From Thiofaba sp039822285 (GTDB taxonomy: Bacteria; Pseudomonadota; Gammaproteobacteria; Halothiobacillales; Halothiobacillaceae), in contig NZ_JBAJEY010000001.1 of the NCBI RefSeq assembly GCF_039822285.1, forward strand, positions 1 through 64,000: DNA of 64,000 nt, written 5' to 3'. A program made the position numbers and the translations under genes. Positions 7,780-16,356 of the stretch are shown piece after piece. The number at the start of each line of letters is the position of its first letter. Positions within the stretch are counted from its first letter, which is position 1. The notes under the pieces were generated by a model, which was not told the DNA's origin, did not search any database, and saw only the letters and a program-made list of their open reading frames with translations.

Positions 7780-8808
7780 GGGTATCTGGAGCTTAGCGTT
7801 TAGAACCTTTCCCTGAAACTGAGGGAAGCGCGTAAAGAAAGCCGCCCCTGTCGTCAGAAAGAAATGGGTTAACGTGACTGAGCCGTTGGCGACTTCGCCG
7901 TAAAATATTCCGTATCGTACATCGCAATGCCTAACTTGCTGGCCGCCGACCAAAGGCACGTCAAGCGGCTCGACGCTTTCGGGTGTAACGAGGCCGAGGT
8001 CGATGGTCGGCGAGGTTTGCAGCTTGACTTCCAAAAGCTGGTGCCGCACATCCGGGAACTGCCCATCGTCCTGATAGGAGCGGTAGCCTAGAGCCGCGCA
8101 GACCAGCCGGTGCAGTGCCGCACCTCGATTGCGCTCCTGATCCGCACCGGTATCTGCAAAACGCTGGCCAACCAGGGGCGCCAGCCGTTTGAATACTGTG
8201 TCGATTGCCAAAATCTGTCCTGCCGCCGGATGCAAAACGGGCGTAGCGATCTTGGTCAGATCGACATCTGGAGTCACGAACGGCAAAAGCCGCTCTGTAT
8301 CCTGCGCAGCGATCAACTCTATAGCTTGCGACCCGGGGATGCATCGCGCTTGGTATTTGCGGGTCAGCGTTCCGGTAGTATCTAGCAGCGCCAGCGTGTC
8401 GCCAGTCACCACCTTAACCCGAGTGATCACATCCGCCTCCGAAACGCGGATGATCACATACCGGCGCGACGCCGAGAGTTCTTCATTCCAGACTTGCAAG
8501 TTGTTGGATTTCTGCGTGTAGGTGTCAAACATTTGCCCTAGAAAGCGGGGTTGCGTCTTCCGGAATGAGTTGGGGACGGGATAACCCAAAATTTCGCAAA
8601 TGCGCGTCTTGACAACTTTCGAACGTGTCCGCAGCGGCAATCCATTTAGAGACAAGCCGCGAAGACCAGTATCCAGAAGTGCTTGCAACTCCGGAGTGGG
8701 AATCCAGAGAACCGGATCTCCAACCGCAATCGGATCGTAGATGCTCAAGCCCTCTGCGCGGATTGCCTCCACGTAGCGTTTGGGATCGGTTGGAGTACCG
8801 GTGGCCAT
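7753..8808 (-). CDS. Type II restriction endonuclease
   Basis: A 351-aa protein convergent with the methyltransferase. A PD-(D/E)XK catalytic signature is visible: Asp253 in FPDVRH and the Glu260-Val-Lys262 triad (LEVKLQ). Upstream lies a conserved helical region (ALHRLVCAALGYRSYQDDGQFPDVRH), as in many restriction enzymes. Pairing with a solitary m6A methyltransferase and the convergent overlap make it the cognate nuclease. It does not closely resemble a prototype whose specificity I know. Confidence 0.8.
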   Translation of the reverse strand: MATGTPTDPKRYVEAIRAEGLSIYDPIAVGDPVLWIPTPELQALLDTGLRGLSLNGLPLRTRSKVVKTRICEILGYPVPNSFRKTQPRFLGQMFDTYTQKSNNLQVWNEELSASRRYVIIRVSEADVITRVKVVTGDTLALLDTTGTLTRKYQARCIPGSQAIELIAAQDTERLLPFVTPDVDLTKIATPVLHPAAGQILAIDTVFKRLAPLVGQRFADTGADQERNRGAALHRLVCAALGYRSYQDDGQFPDVRHQLLEVKLQTSPTIDLGLVTPESVEPLDVPLVGGQQVRHCDVRYGIFYGEVANGSVTLTHFFLTTGAAFFTRFPQFQGKVLNAKLQIPLPADFFDT

Positions 8809-8933
8809 TGGTTCTTGATTTTCGGGAGTGGATGATTAGGACCGATAGTGCGAGAGCACTGCCTTTATCCCGCTCCACGTTCGGGAATCTTGTTCAACCT
8901 TTGATTCTCTCAGGAGCAAGCCGTGCTTACAAG

Positions 8934-10116
8934 GGATGGTCTGCACAACCCCACCCCAACCCCCTCGTTTTGTGCGACAGTCACGCCATGAAGCAGATGA
9001 GCCTGGCCAGTGCGATGGGCAGCGGCTTTGAGCGCCGCAGCAATAAGACGCGCAAGCGCGAGTTTTTGGAGTAGATGCAGCAGGTGGTGCCGTGGAGCCT
9101 GCTAGTCGCGCTCATCGAACCCTACGCGGCCAAGCCGGGGCCAAAAGGTGGTCGCACGCCCTTTGCGGTTGAGACCTTGCTGCGCATTTACTTCTTGCAG
9201 CAGTGGTTTGGCCTGTCGGACTCGGCGGTGGAAGAAGCCCTGTACGACACGCCGCTGCTGCGTGAGTTCGTTGGGTTGGACCTGGGGGTGGACGTGATTC
9301 CGGATGAGAGCACCATCCTGCGCTTCCGCCACCTACTGGAGGAACACGACCTCACCCGCCAGATACTCGAGCGCGTCAACGCCATGCTGAGCGAGCGCGG
9401 CCTGCTGCTCAAGAGCGGCACCGTGGTGGATGCCACACTGATTGCGGCGCCCAGCTCCACCAAGAACCGCAGCGGCCAGCGTGACCCCGAGACGCACCAG
9501 ACCAAGAAGGGCAACCAGTGGTACTTCGGCATGAAGGCCCACATCGGCGTAGATGCGGACTCGGGCCTGGTGCACACGGTGGTGGGAACCGCGGCCAACG
9601 TCAACGACGTGACGTCGGCGCACGCGCTGGTGCATGGAGAGGAAACCGATGTCTTTGCCGACGCGTGCTGCCAGGGCGTGAGCAAGCGCGATGAAACGCA
9701 GGACATCGAAGTCAACTGGCACGTGGCCATGCGACCGGGCGAGCGCAGGGTGCTGGACAAAAGTACGCCAGTGGGCGCGATCCTGGACAAGCTGGAGCAG
9801 ACCAAGGCGCGCATCCGGGCCAAGGTCGAACACCCGTTCCGGGTGATCAAGCGCCAGTTCGGGCATGTGAAGGTGTGCTATCGGGGTCTGGCCAAGAACA
9901 CGGCGCAGCTGCACACGCTGTTTGCGTTGTCCAACCTTTGGATGGTGCGGCGCACGTTGCTGCAGGAGATGCGGGGATGAGTGCGTCTGCAGGCGGCCAG
10001 AGGGCCGCCAAACGGGGGGAAATCGGCCTTCAAACCGACCTTGCGGGCCGGGAACCGGCACCATCCGAAATCAAGTGCATCAACTCACGCTGCGGCGGGT
10101 GTTGTGCAGATCTTCC
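8934..10116 (+). mobile_element. IS5-family insertion sequence, first copy (degenerate)
   Basis: Imperfect terminal inverted repeats: left GGATGGTCTGCACAAC from 8934, right GGAAGATCTGCACAAC read inward from 10116 (14 of 16 identical). Length is 1183 bp. Flanks do not form a matching 4-bp duplication (CAAG left, TTAG right), so one side has been rearranged or the element is old. It abuts the next IS directly. Confidence 0.8.
8988..9980 (+). pseudogene. IS5-family transposase, amber-interrupted
   Basis: The transposase frame starts at ATG 8988 but has an in-frame TAG at 9072-9074. The related element next door has GAG at this point, just before M(D/Q)QVVPW. The remainder (9075-9980, 301 aa) keeps the DDE residues: Asp in VVDATLI, Asp in VFADA, and Glu in KVEHPFRVIKRQFG. 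The usual AGYQG after the second Asp reads ACCQG. Translation could restart at ATG 9075, but the N-terminal DNA-binding part would be lost; probably inactive. Confidence 0.8.
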
Positions 10117-10120
10117 TTAG
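10117..10120 (+). repeat. TTAG target duplication, left
   Basis: TTAG directly precedes the second IS and is repeated at 11289-11292. Four-base YTAR duplications are standard for IS5-family elements. Confidence 0.85.
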
Positions 10121-11288
10121 GGAACCTCTGAACAACTCCGCCACTTTCGGTGAGAATGCCGCACCACTTGAGGGGGGCGTGATGCAGCTGTCGTTCGGTG
10201 ATGCCGAGTCCTTGACCAATCGCAAGCGCACGCGGCGCGAGGTGTTCCTGGCGGAGATGGACCAAGTGGTGCCGTGGAAGGCGCTGCTGGCGCTGATCGA
10301 GCCGCATTACCCGCAATCGGGTCGTCCCGGCCGACAGCCCTACCCCTCGGCGACGATGCTGCGCATCCACTTCCTGCAGCAGTGGTACGCGCCGTCTGAT
10401 TCGGCGATGGAAGAGGCGCTGGTGGATACGCCGGTGATGCGGCGATTCGCCGGGATTGGCGGTCTGGACGACATCCCGGACGAGACGACGATCCTCAACT
10501 TCCGGCGCCTGCTGGAGACGCACGGCTTGGCCGAGAAGCTGTTTGCGCAGGTCAACGCGCACCTGCAGCGCAAGGGTCTGAGCCTGCGCGCGGGGACGAT
10601 CGTCGATGCGACGATCATCAACGCGCCGAGTTCGACGAAGAACGCGGACGGTGAGCGCGACCCGGAGATGCACCAGACCAGGAAGGGCAACCAGTGGTAC
10701 TTCGGGATGAAGGCGCACATTGGCGTCGATGACGTGTCCGGTCTGGTACACCACGTGGAATGCACGGCGGCGAACGTGGCGGACGTGACGCAGGCGCACA
10801 AGCTGCTGCACGGCGAGGAGGACACCGTCTGCGGCGACAGCGGCTACACGGGTGCCGAGAAGCGCGAGGAGCTGCGGGACGTGGCGGCGGCGTTCCTGAT
10901 CGCGGAGAAGCCGTCGAAGCTGCGCGCGATGAAGAACCAGCGCGAGCGGCGCTACGCCGAGCGCTGGGAGCGCTACAAGGCGAGCCTGCGGGCGAAGGTG
11001 GAGCACCCGTTCCGGGTGATCAAGCGGCAGTTCGGCTACATGAAGGTGCGCTACCGCGGCATCGCGAAGAACGCGGCCCAGGTGCTGACGCTGTTTGCGC
11101 TGTCGAACCTGTGGATGGCGCGCCGGCGGTTGTTGCCGGCGACAGGGTTGGTGCGCCTGTAAGGCGGGGAAACCCGCCTGAAAGCGCCGGAAACGGCGCG
11201 TATACAGGGCATTGGAACGGCATTCGAGACAAAAATCTGCCTTGGGAGACCGAGATCGAGGCGTCAGGGCGGGTTGTTCAGACCTTCC
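10121..11288 (+). mobile_element. IS5-family insertion sequence, second copy (intact)
   Basis: A 1168-bp element with inverted ends (left GGAACCTCTGAACAAC at 10121, right GGAAGGTCTGAACAAC read inward from 11288), flanked by TTAG on both sides. The left target site is the base following the first IS, so it inserted exactly at that element's edge. Its right end lies 15 bp before the SIR2-APAZ start codon. Confidence 0.9.
10182..11162 (+). CDS. IS5-family transposase
   Basis: A 326-aa DDE transposase starting at ATG 10182 behind an AGGGGGG ribosome-binding site. N-terminal HTH region; catalytic residues Asp in IVDATIINAPSSTKN, Asp in CGDSGYTGAEKREE, and Glu in KVEHPFRVIKRQFGYMKVRYRG. No frame interruption is seen, so it is probably functional and could mobilise its degenerate neighbour if the ends are compatible. 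Confidence 0.92.
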   Translation: MQLSFGDAESLTNRKRTRREVFLAEMDQVVPWKALLALIEPHYPQSGRPGRQPYPSATMLRIHFLQQWYAPSDSAMEEALVDTPVMRRFAGIGGLDDIPDETTILNFRRLLETHGLAEKLFAQVNAHLQRKGLSLRAGTIVDATIINAPSSTKNADGERDPEMHQTRKGNQWYFGMKAHIGVDDVSGLVHHVECTAANVADVTQAHKLLHGEEDTVCGDSGYTGAEKREELRDVAAAFLIAEKPSKLRAMKNQRERRYAERWERYKASLRAKVEHPFRVIKRQFGYMKVRYRGIAKNAAQVLTLFALSNLWMARRRLLPATGLVRL

Positions 11289-11292
11289 TTAG
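11289..11292 (+). repeat. TTAG target duplication, right
   Basis: Second copy of the duplication flanking the IS at 10121-11288. Confidence 0.85.
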
Positions 11293-11303
11293 GTAGTGAG
11301 AAG

Positions 11304-13169
11304 ATGATAAAGACACTGACAGGGCCGCAGTTTGCAAGCACGTTTTGCTTGAGGCCGCAGCAGCTTGCCTGGTTCCTTGGGGCCGGGGCGTCTGCATCCG
11401 CCGGCATTCCAACCGGCTACGCAATGATCCAGGACTTCAAGAAACGGTTGTTCTGTCAGTTGTCTGGGGTTAAACAGCGTGAAGTGGACGCCAATGATCC
11501 TATCTGGATAGAGCGGATTAACCTGTTTTTCAGCAGGCGCGCGGTGCTCCCCCCTCCCGACGATCCAACGGAGTACGCGGCTGCCTTTGAGGCTGTGTAT
11601 CCGACCCCAGAGGCTCGCCGCAGTTACATCGAGGATGCGATCAAGAAAGGCACGCCGTCGTTTGCCCATCGGGTACTCGCATCGCTCCTGACCACCCGGC
11701 GCGTGCCATGTGTCTTCACTACGAACTTCGATCCCCTTGTCGAGACGGCGACCACATTGACTGATCAGTTAATGGAGGCCAATGACCGTGTGTACATGAC
11801 AGTGGCGGCGATCGACAACGCCGATCGCGCCGAACTGTGCCTGCGTGAGTCGCGTTGGCCGTTGCTGGCAAAACTCCACGGCGACTTCCAGTCCGTCAAG
11901 CTGAAAAATACTACTGATGAACTGAAGGAGCAGGACGCCAAGATGCGGCGAGTCCTGACCGCCGCGTGCGCGCGATTTGGCCTCGTGGTCATTGGCTACA
12001 GCGGGCGCGACGCCTCTGTGATGGACGCTTTGACCGAAGCGCTAGCAGCACCAGATGCGTTTCCCGGCGGAATATTCTGGGTGGCCCGATCTGCCCGTGC
12101 CGTTCTTCCTGCAGTGACCACATTTCTCGAAGCAGCGAGGCAGGCGGGTATATCGGCGACGATTGTCGAGTCGCAGACGTTCGACGAATTGGCCGCCGAC
12201 ATTATCGATGGCATTGCCCTGCCGTCTCAGCTTTTCAACCATGTTTACCAATCTCGGCCGGACCCGGTTCTGCGCGATGTCCCACTTCCCACGCAGGAAA
12301 GGCGGCTTTTCCCCGTATTGCAATGCTCAGCGATTCCGATTCTATCGATGCCAACGGTAGCGCGCCGAGTCGAGGTCGATGCGCCCATAACCACCGTCCG
12401 CGTCCGCGAACTACTGCGCGAATCAGAGGTGAAGGCGCTGGCCGTCAGCAATGGGCGAGACATCGTAGCGTTTGGCGCAGACGAAGATCTAGCGCGGGCC
12501 TTTGCATCTGTGGGCGGTCGGTTGGCTGGCACTCACGAGCTGCGTCCCGACAGGGACAGCTGGGCACTGGGTCTGGTCTACGATGCGCTGACCCGCGCAG
12601 TGTGCCAGGGACGACCATTGTTCGCGCGCATGCGCCGCAAGGGGCATTTCGTGCTGGTGGCGAACGGCTCGCCGAAGGATAGCAAGGCAAATGCCGATCT
12701 CCGGAACGCGCAGTTGTCGCGTCTAAAACAAGCCTATTCCTCAGCCTTAGTTGGCAGGGTACCGAACCACAACCATCCGTTCAACGAAGGAGTGAAACTC
12801 CGGTTGGATCAGGCCGCCGGTCGTTGGTGGTGCGTGTTTGAACCGACAACGCATGTCGAGACGCCGCGCCCGGATGGGAAGGAAGGGCTCGCCGATGATG
12901 CATCCCCGGACTCTGCGCCAATGTCACTTCGACAAGGAGACCCAGTGATTGACTGGGTACGTGAGCGGTGGGCGACGCGTTACAACCCCGTATGGGCTCG
13001 AATAATCTCCGCGTGGGCAGATTTGCTGGCTGGCCAAGATGGCGACACGCTGTGTGCCCTTGGCTTGCAAGATGAGTCGGGGGTAGACGCTGTGTTCCAA
13101 CTCTCACCGGTAACAGGGTGGAGTCGACCGAGCCATGAACACGACTATTTCCTGCGAGGTGGGCTATGA
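11304..13169 (+). CDS. SIR2-APAZ effector of a short-Argonaute system
   Basis: A 621-aa protein starting at ATG 11304. The SIR2 NADase domain spans about residues 20-290: GAGASASAGIPTG (26-38), TTNFD (139-143, catalytic Asn142), KLHGD with His192, and VIGYSGRD (229-236). The remaining half has the length and place of an APAZ domain, the partner-binding module of short Argonautes. In characterised SPARSA systems the SIR2-APAZ/Ago complex, once guided to invader DNA, hydrolyses NAD+ and kills or arrests the cell. It overlaps the Argonaute gene by ATGA. Assignment rests on domain order plus the partner; APAZ was not confirmed by alignment. Confidence 0.88.
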   Translation: MIKTLTGPQFASTFCLRPQQLAWFLGAGASASAGIPTGYAMIQDFKKRLFCQLSGVKQREVDANDPIWIERINLFFSRRAVLPPPDDPTEYAAAFEAVYPTPEARRSYIEDAIKKGTPSFAHRVLASLLTTRRVPCVFTTNFDPLVETATTLTDQLMEANDRVYMTVAAIDNADRAELCLRESRWPLLAKLHGDFQSVKLKNTTDELKEQDAKMRRVLTAACARFGLVVIGYSGRDASVMDALTEALAAPDAFPGGIFWVARSARAVLPAVTTFLEAARQAGISATIVESQTFDELAADIIDGIALPSQLFNHVYQSRPDPVLRDVPLPTQERRLFPVLQCSAIPILSMPTVARRVEVDAPITTVRVRELLRESEVKALAVSNGRDIVAFGADEDLARAFASVGGRLAGTHELRPDRDSWALGLVYDALTRAVCQGRPLFARMRRKGHFVLVANGSPKDSKANADLRNAQLSRLKQAYSSALVGRVPNHNHPFNEGVKLRLDQAAGRWWCVFEPTTHVETPRPDGKEGLADDASPDSAPMSLRQGDPVIDWVRERWATRYNPVWARIISAWADLLAGQDGDTLCALGLQDESGVDAVFQLSPVTGWSRPSHEHDYFLRGGL

Positions 13170-14614
13170 GCGGCTACAACGCTTCCAAGCTGCCACCGTT
13201 CTCATTGCTTGATGAGCCGCAGTTGGCGTTCAGTTCCGACAATATGTCGCTGGACGTGAATCCGTTGCGAGGGCTTGACCGTTATGGTGCCTACAGCAGC
13301 GCGACGTTTGCGACCTACACACCCGCACTGCGGTTGGCAAGCCTCGGCCCAGCCGGCGGACGGAGCCGTGTGCGGGACTTGATTGAAACACTGCGGTCGC
13401 ATCATGCGCCTGGAGACCGCAAGGAGTATGTGCCGGCGTTCCGGGGTTTCGAGAAGGTTTTTGGCGTTCCTCTAGTCGGAGCACAGACCCCCTTGGCGCA
13501 CATCAAGTGGCCTGATGACCTTGACTCCCTTGGCCCTGCCGGTCCGCCCCACGCTCGATTGCTGCACGCATTGCGCGATGGTATGAGTCGTCTGGCGTTA
13601 GTGCGCGATCAGTTTGACGTGGCTTTAGTGCATCTACCCGATGCATGGCAAGTCGCTTTCCGGGCGCCCGGCTTTGATGCGCATGATGCTCTCAAAGCGC
13701 TTGGTGCTGCCCACAGCATTCCAACGCAGGTCATCAACGACCGAGTCTTCACTTTTGGCTACAAGGCATCGTTGGCCTGGCGCCTGTCGATTGCACTGTA
13801 CGTAAAGGCGGGAGGGATCCCATGGAAGCTGGCGCCCCTGCCAGGGGTACCCGAGGACACGGCTTACATCGGTCTGGCGTATGCGCTGCGAGGTGATCCG
13901 AAGGAGGCGCACTATGTAACCTGCTGCTCGCAGGTCTTCGACGCGGACGGTGGCGGGATGCAGTTCGTGGCGTTTGAGGCCCGTGATCCTGTAAGCGATA
14001 TCGAGGAAGCTCGGCGCAACCCATTCCTTAGTCGCAACGACATGCGAGCAGTGCTGGCTCGTAGCCTCAATCTTTATCAAAGCCGCAACGGAGGTTTGCT
14101 GCCCCGGCGACTGGTCGTTCACAAGACCACCTCATTCAAACCCGAGGAGCTGGAAGGTGCTCTTGATGCCTTGTCCGCCGTCCCCGAGGTTGAATGTGTG
14201 GAGGTTGCCAGTAGTCCGGGCTGGCGTGGCGTTTGGCTAAAGGAGAGCCGCATTGAGGGTCAGCGAAGCGAGCCTGACAACTATCCCGTTCCACGCGGGA
14301 CTGTGCTGTTTCGTTCAGGGACATCCGCCTTGGTTTGGGTTGCCGGTAACGCGCCGCGCGCATCGTTGAGAAATGACTACTACCAAGGCAAGAAGAGCAT
14401 TCCACGCCCAATCAACATCACGCGGCACGCGGGCGTTGGCCCGATGGAGCTGACCGCCCTCGAGGCGCTGGCTCTAACGAAGATGGACTGGAACAACGAT
14501 GCGCTCTATGATCCTGTACCGGTCACCATCCGCTACTCGCAACGGCTGGCGAGGACGATCGCCAACGAGCCAACACTTCCGGGCAACACCTACGCTTATC
14601 GTCTGTTCATGTGA
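13166..14614 (+). CDS. Short prokaryotic Argonaute (MID-PIWI)
   Basis: A 482-aa protein of the size of short pAgos, which consist only of MID and PIWI domains and lack N and PAZ. Recognisable blocks are the N-terminal LDVNPLRGLDRYGAYS, a central stretch with PEDTAYIGLAYAL, and the PIWI-like RRLVVHKTTSFKPEEL. Short pAgos are normally catalytically dead and act as guide-directed sensors; I see no clear DEDX tetrad here, but that needs an alignment. Translationally coupled to the SIR2-APAZ gene, so the pair is a SPARSA-type defence module. It ends 20 bp before the prophage lysozyme. Confidence 0.88.
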   Translation: MSGYNASKLPPFSLLDEPQLAFSSDNMSLDVNPLRGLDRYGAYSSATFATYTPALRLASLGPAGGRSRVRDLIETLRSHHAPGDRKEYVPAFRGFEKVFGVPLVGAQTPLAHIKWPDDLDSLGPAGPPHARLLHALRDGMSRLALVRDQFDVALVHLPDAWQVAFRAPGFDAHDALKALGAAHSIPTQVINDRVFTFGYKASLAWRLSIALYVKAGGIPWKLAPLPGVPEDTAYIGLAYALRGDPKEAHYVTCCSQVFDADGGGMQFVAFEARDPVSDIEEARRNPFLSRNDMRAVLARSLNLYQSRNGGLLPRRLVVHKTTSFKPEELEGALDALSAVPEVECVEVASSPGWRGVWLKESRIEGQRSEPDNYPVPRGTVLFRSGTSALVWVAGNAPRASLRNDYYQGKKSIPRPINITRHAGVGPMELTALEALALTKMDWNNDALYDPVPVTIRYSQRLARTIANEPTLPGNTYAYRLFM

Positions 14615-14634
14615 GTCGCGGCGTGGACCAAGTT

Positions 14635-15153
14635 TCATCCGTCGTTAGCATGGCGTAGGCATGTTGGACGCCTACCCGCCTTATCTCTTGAAGTGGCTGA
14701 TGTGACGAGAACGGCCTCCGCCTCTCGTCTTACCACCAACCCCGGCAGAACTCTTCCGCCGCCATACACCCACCGGCGCAGTTCCTTGGCCGCGCGCGGC
14801 CAGTCCCGCTGATTGACCCGCCGACGCAGGGTCGAGGTCTGCAAGCGACCGCCGCCGAGGTTGAAGGTGAAGTCGACGATGGCGGCCAGCCGCCCTTCCG
14901 GCTCGGCGGCCAGCACCGGGCAGTAGCGCAGCGTGGCGGCGAGCGCCACCTTCAGATCCTGGGCGAGGTAGGCCTCGGCCTCGCCTTTCGTGATCGGCGG
15001 GTGCTTCGGATCGCACAGATGCCCGTAGCCGATGGTCCAGTAGCCGGCCGGGCACACGTACGGGTGCGCGCGACCGGGGTCGTGCTTGGGCACGCGGTGG
15101 AAGCCCTCGAAGCGTTTGGCCAGGTCGATGGCCGCCTGGGGTACCTCGATCAC
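14635..15153 (-). CDS. Phage lysozyme (GH24-type endolysin)
   Basis: A 172-aa muramidase-like endolysin. Catalytic Glu lies in LAKRFEGFH near the N-terminus, followed by the GYWTIGYGH block and the FTFNLGGGRLQTSTL and GGGRVLPGLVVRREAE motifs. It cleaves peptidoglycan at lysis. Start GTG 15153 overlaps the stop of the holin-like gene (GTGA). The last 25 or so residues (SATSRDKAGRRPTCLRHANDG) do not look like the family's usual end, so insertion of the defence block may have replaced its natural C-terminus. Confidence 0.88.
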   Translation of the reverse strand: MIEVPQAAIDLAKRFEGFHRVPKHDPGRAHPYVCPAGYWTIGYGHLCDPKHPPITKGEAEAYLAQDLKVALAATLRYCPVLAAEPEGRLAAIVDFTFNLGGGRLQTSTLRRRVNQRDWPRAAKELRRWVYGGGRVLPGLVVRREAEAVLVTSATSRDKAGRRPTCLRHANDG

Positions 15154-15626
15154 GACCGCACCCGGTCGAACACGCGGCCCAGGAACCAGAAGTTCAGGAC
15201 GCCGGCCCACAGGGCCTGGTCGGCCTCGGTCCAGGCCGCCTGGATGGCCGGGATCCAGTCCGCCCCGGCCTCGATGGCACCCACGAAGGCGGCGGTCTTG
15301 GCCGCGCAGTACAGCGCCATGAACCAGTAGGTGATCATCGGCCGCACGCTCGCCGACAGCGCATCGGCCCAGCGGGCGCCCGATCGCTGCCCCTGGGCAG
15401 CCACCGCCTCACGCAAGGTCTCGAGGGCGCCCACGTTCCAGGCGGCATCGGCCCCGGCGCCGATCTCGGCCATGCGCTGGGCGCCGCGCAGCTTCTCGAA
15501 CGCAAGCAGCCGGTCCTGCATGGCGAGTTCATGGCTGCGCTCGCCCTTGCGGTCGAGCCACTTGAGAACCTCGGGCGCCAAGCGGAAGGCTCCGCCCAGG
15601 AGGCCGCCGAGCAAGGTCTCGATCAT
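15150..15626 (-). CDS. Probable phage holin-type membrane protein
   Basis: A 158-aa protein from ATG 15626. It has an amphipathic N-terminal helix (MIETLLGGLLGGAFRLAP), a charged coiled region, and a hydrophobic segment at about residues 92-115 (MITYWFMALYCAAKTAAFVGAI), then another at GVLNFWFLGRVFD. It matches the layout of 3TM-type holins found beside endolysins. ATGA overlap with the gene before and GTGA overlap with the lysozyme make a lysis cassette. Holin function is inferred. Confidence 0.7.
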   Translation of the reverse strand: MIETLLGGLLGGAFRLAPEVLKWLDRKGERSHELAMQDRLLAFEKLRGAQRMAEIGAGADAAWNVGALETLREAVAAQGQRSGARWADALSASVRPMITYWFMALYCAAKTAAFVGAIEAGADWIPAIQAAWTEADQALWAGVLNFWFLGRVFDRVRS

Positions 15627-15925
15627 TGGCCACCTCCCATCAGCTTGAGCTTGATGGCGGCCCCGACCAGCAGTGCGGCGAGGATGGCGGTCGTCAGCAA
15701 CTTGATGGTGGTCTGCCACGCGGTACGGCGCGCGTCGCGCCACGCCTCCAGCAGATCGCGCAGCTCGCGGAGGTCGCGGGCGGCGTGGCCATTCTCGAGG
15801 CCCAGGTGCGCGAGCACCCGCTCGGCCCCGCGCTCAGCAGCGCGGTCGAGCAGGTCTTCGAAGTCATCGCGGCGCAGGAGCAGCATGTTCTCGACGAGGG
15901 CGGGGGCTTGGGTCGGTTCAGTCAT
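15623..15925 (-). CDS. DUF6127-type small membrane protein
   Basis: A 100-aa protein with an N-terminal acidic helical part (MLLLRRDDFEDLLDRAAERGAE), a coiled middle, and a single C-terminal membrane segment (LLTTAILAALLVGAAIKLK). It resembles the DUF6127 family common in phage lysis regions. It overlaps the holin-like gene by ATGA and may act as a spanin-like or holin-modulating component; this is inference. Confidence 0.65.
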   Translation of the reverse strand: MTEPTQAPALVENMLLLRRDDFEDLLDRAAERGAERVLAHLGLENGHAARDLRELRDLLEAWRDARRTAWQTTIKLLTTAILAALLVGAAIKLKLMGGGQ

Positions 15926-15935
15926 GGGCGGCTCT

Positions 15936-15968
15936 CCAAAAACGACAAACCCGCCACGCGGGCGGGTT
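15936..15968 (-). terminator. Phage intergenic hairpin, family member 1
   Basis: AACCCGCC (15948-15955) pairs with GGCGGGTT (15961-15968) over a 5-nt loop. On the minus strand it is followed by TTGTCGTTTTTGG and then the DUF6127 start. It belongs to a set of similar hairpins at 32188, 38479, 45234 and 45440. Probably an intrinsic terminator or processing site. Confidence 0.6.
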
Positions 15969-15993
15969 CGGGGGTGGCGGACGGGGTGCGGGG

Positions 15994-16344
15994 TCAGATG
16001 GGAACGCCGGCGCTCCAACCGGTGGGCTTGTAGACGGCAAGTCTGTCCTCGGCGGCAATAAAGGCCAGCCAGCCGACCTTCGGGACGTGGTACTCCCAGG
16101 CGCCGTCGATCCACAGCGCGATCTGGTCGGCCTTGCCAGCCCAGGCGCCGGTGGCACCGGCCGGCACGATGTAGCGATCTCCGTCGGTGGGGCTTGCGGG
16201 TGGCGTGGTCACGGTGCGGCTCGTCACCGACAGGCCCACGACAGCGCCCAGGCGCTTTAGGTTCGCGTCCATCCCGGTGTGCCAGCCGGACTCGCCCAGC
16301 GTCCAGCCGTAGGCGAGGCCCAGGTTCGGATCGAGCTGTGGCAT
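15994..16344 (-). CDS. DUF2793-like phage tail protein
   Basis: A 116-aa protein with the DUF2793 pattern: MPQLDPNLGLAYGWTLGESGW, then NLKRLGAVVGLSVTSR, PxxGDRYIV, WAGKADQIALWIDGAWEYHVP and GWLAFIAAEDRLAVY. These proteins lie at the distal end of phage tail operons and probably contribute to fibre or receptor-binding structures. It ends just upstream of the first intergenic hairpin. Confidence 0.85.
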   Translation of the reverse strand: MPQLDPNLGLAYGWTLGESGWHTGMDANLKRLGAVVGLSVTSRTVTTPPASPTDGDRYIVPAGATGAWAGKADQIALWIDGAWEYHVPKVGWLAFIAAEDRLAVYKPTGWSAGVPI

Positions 16345-16356
16345 CGGTTCATCTCC

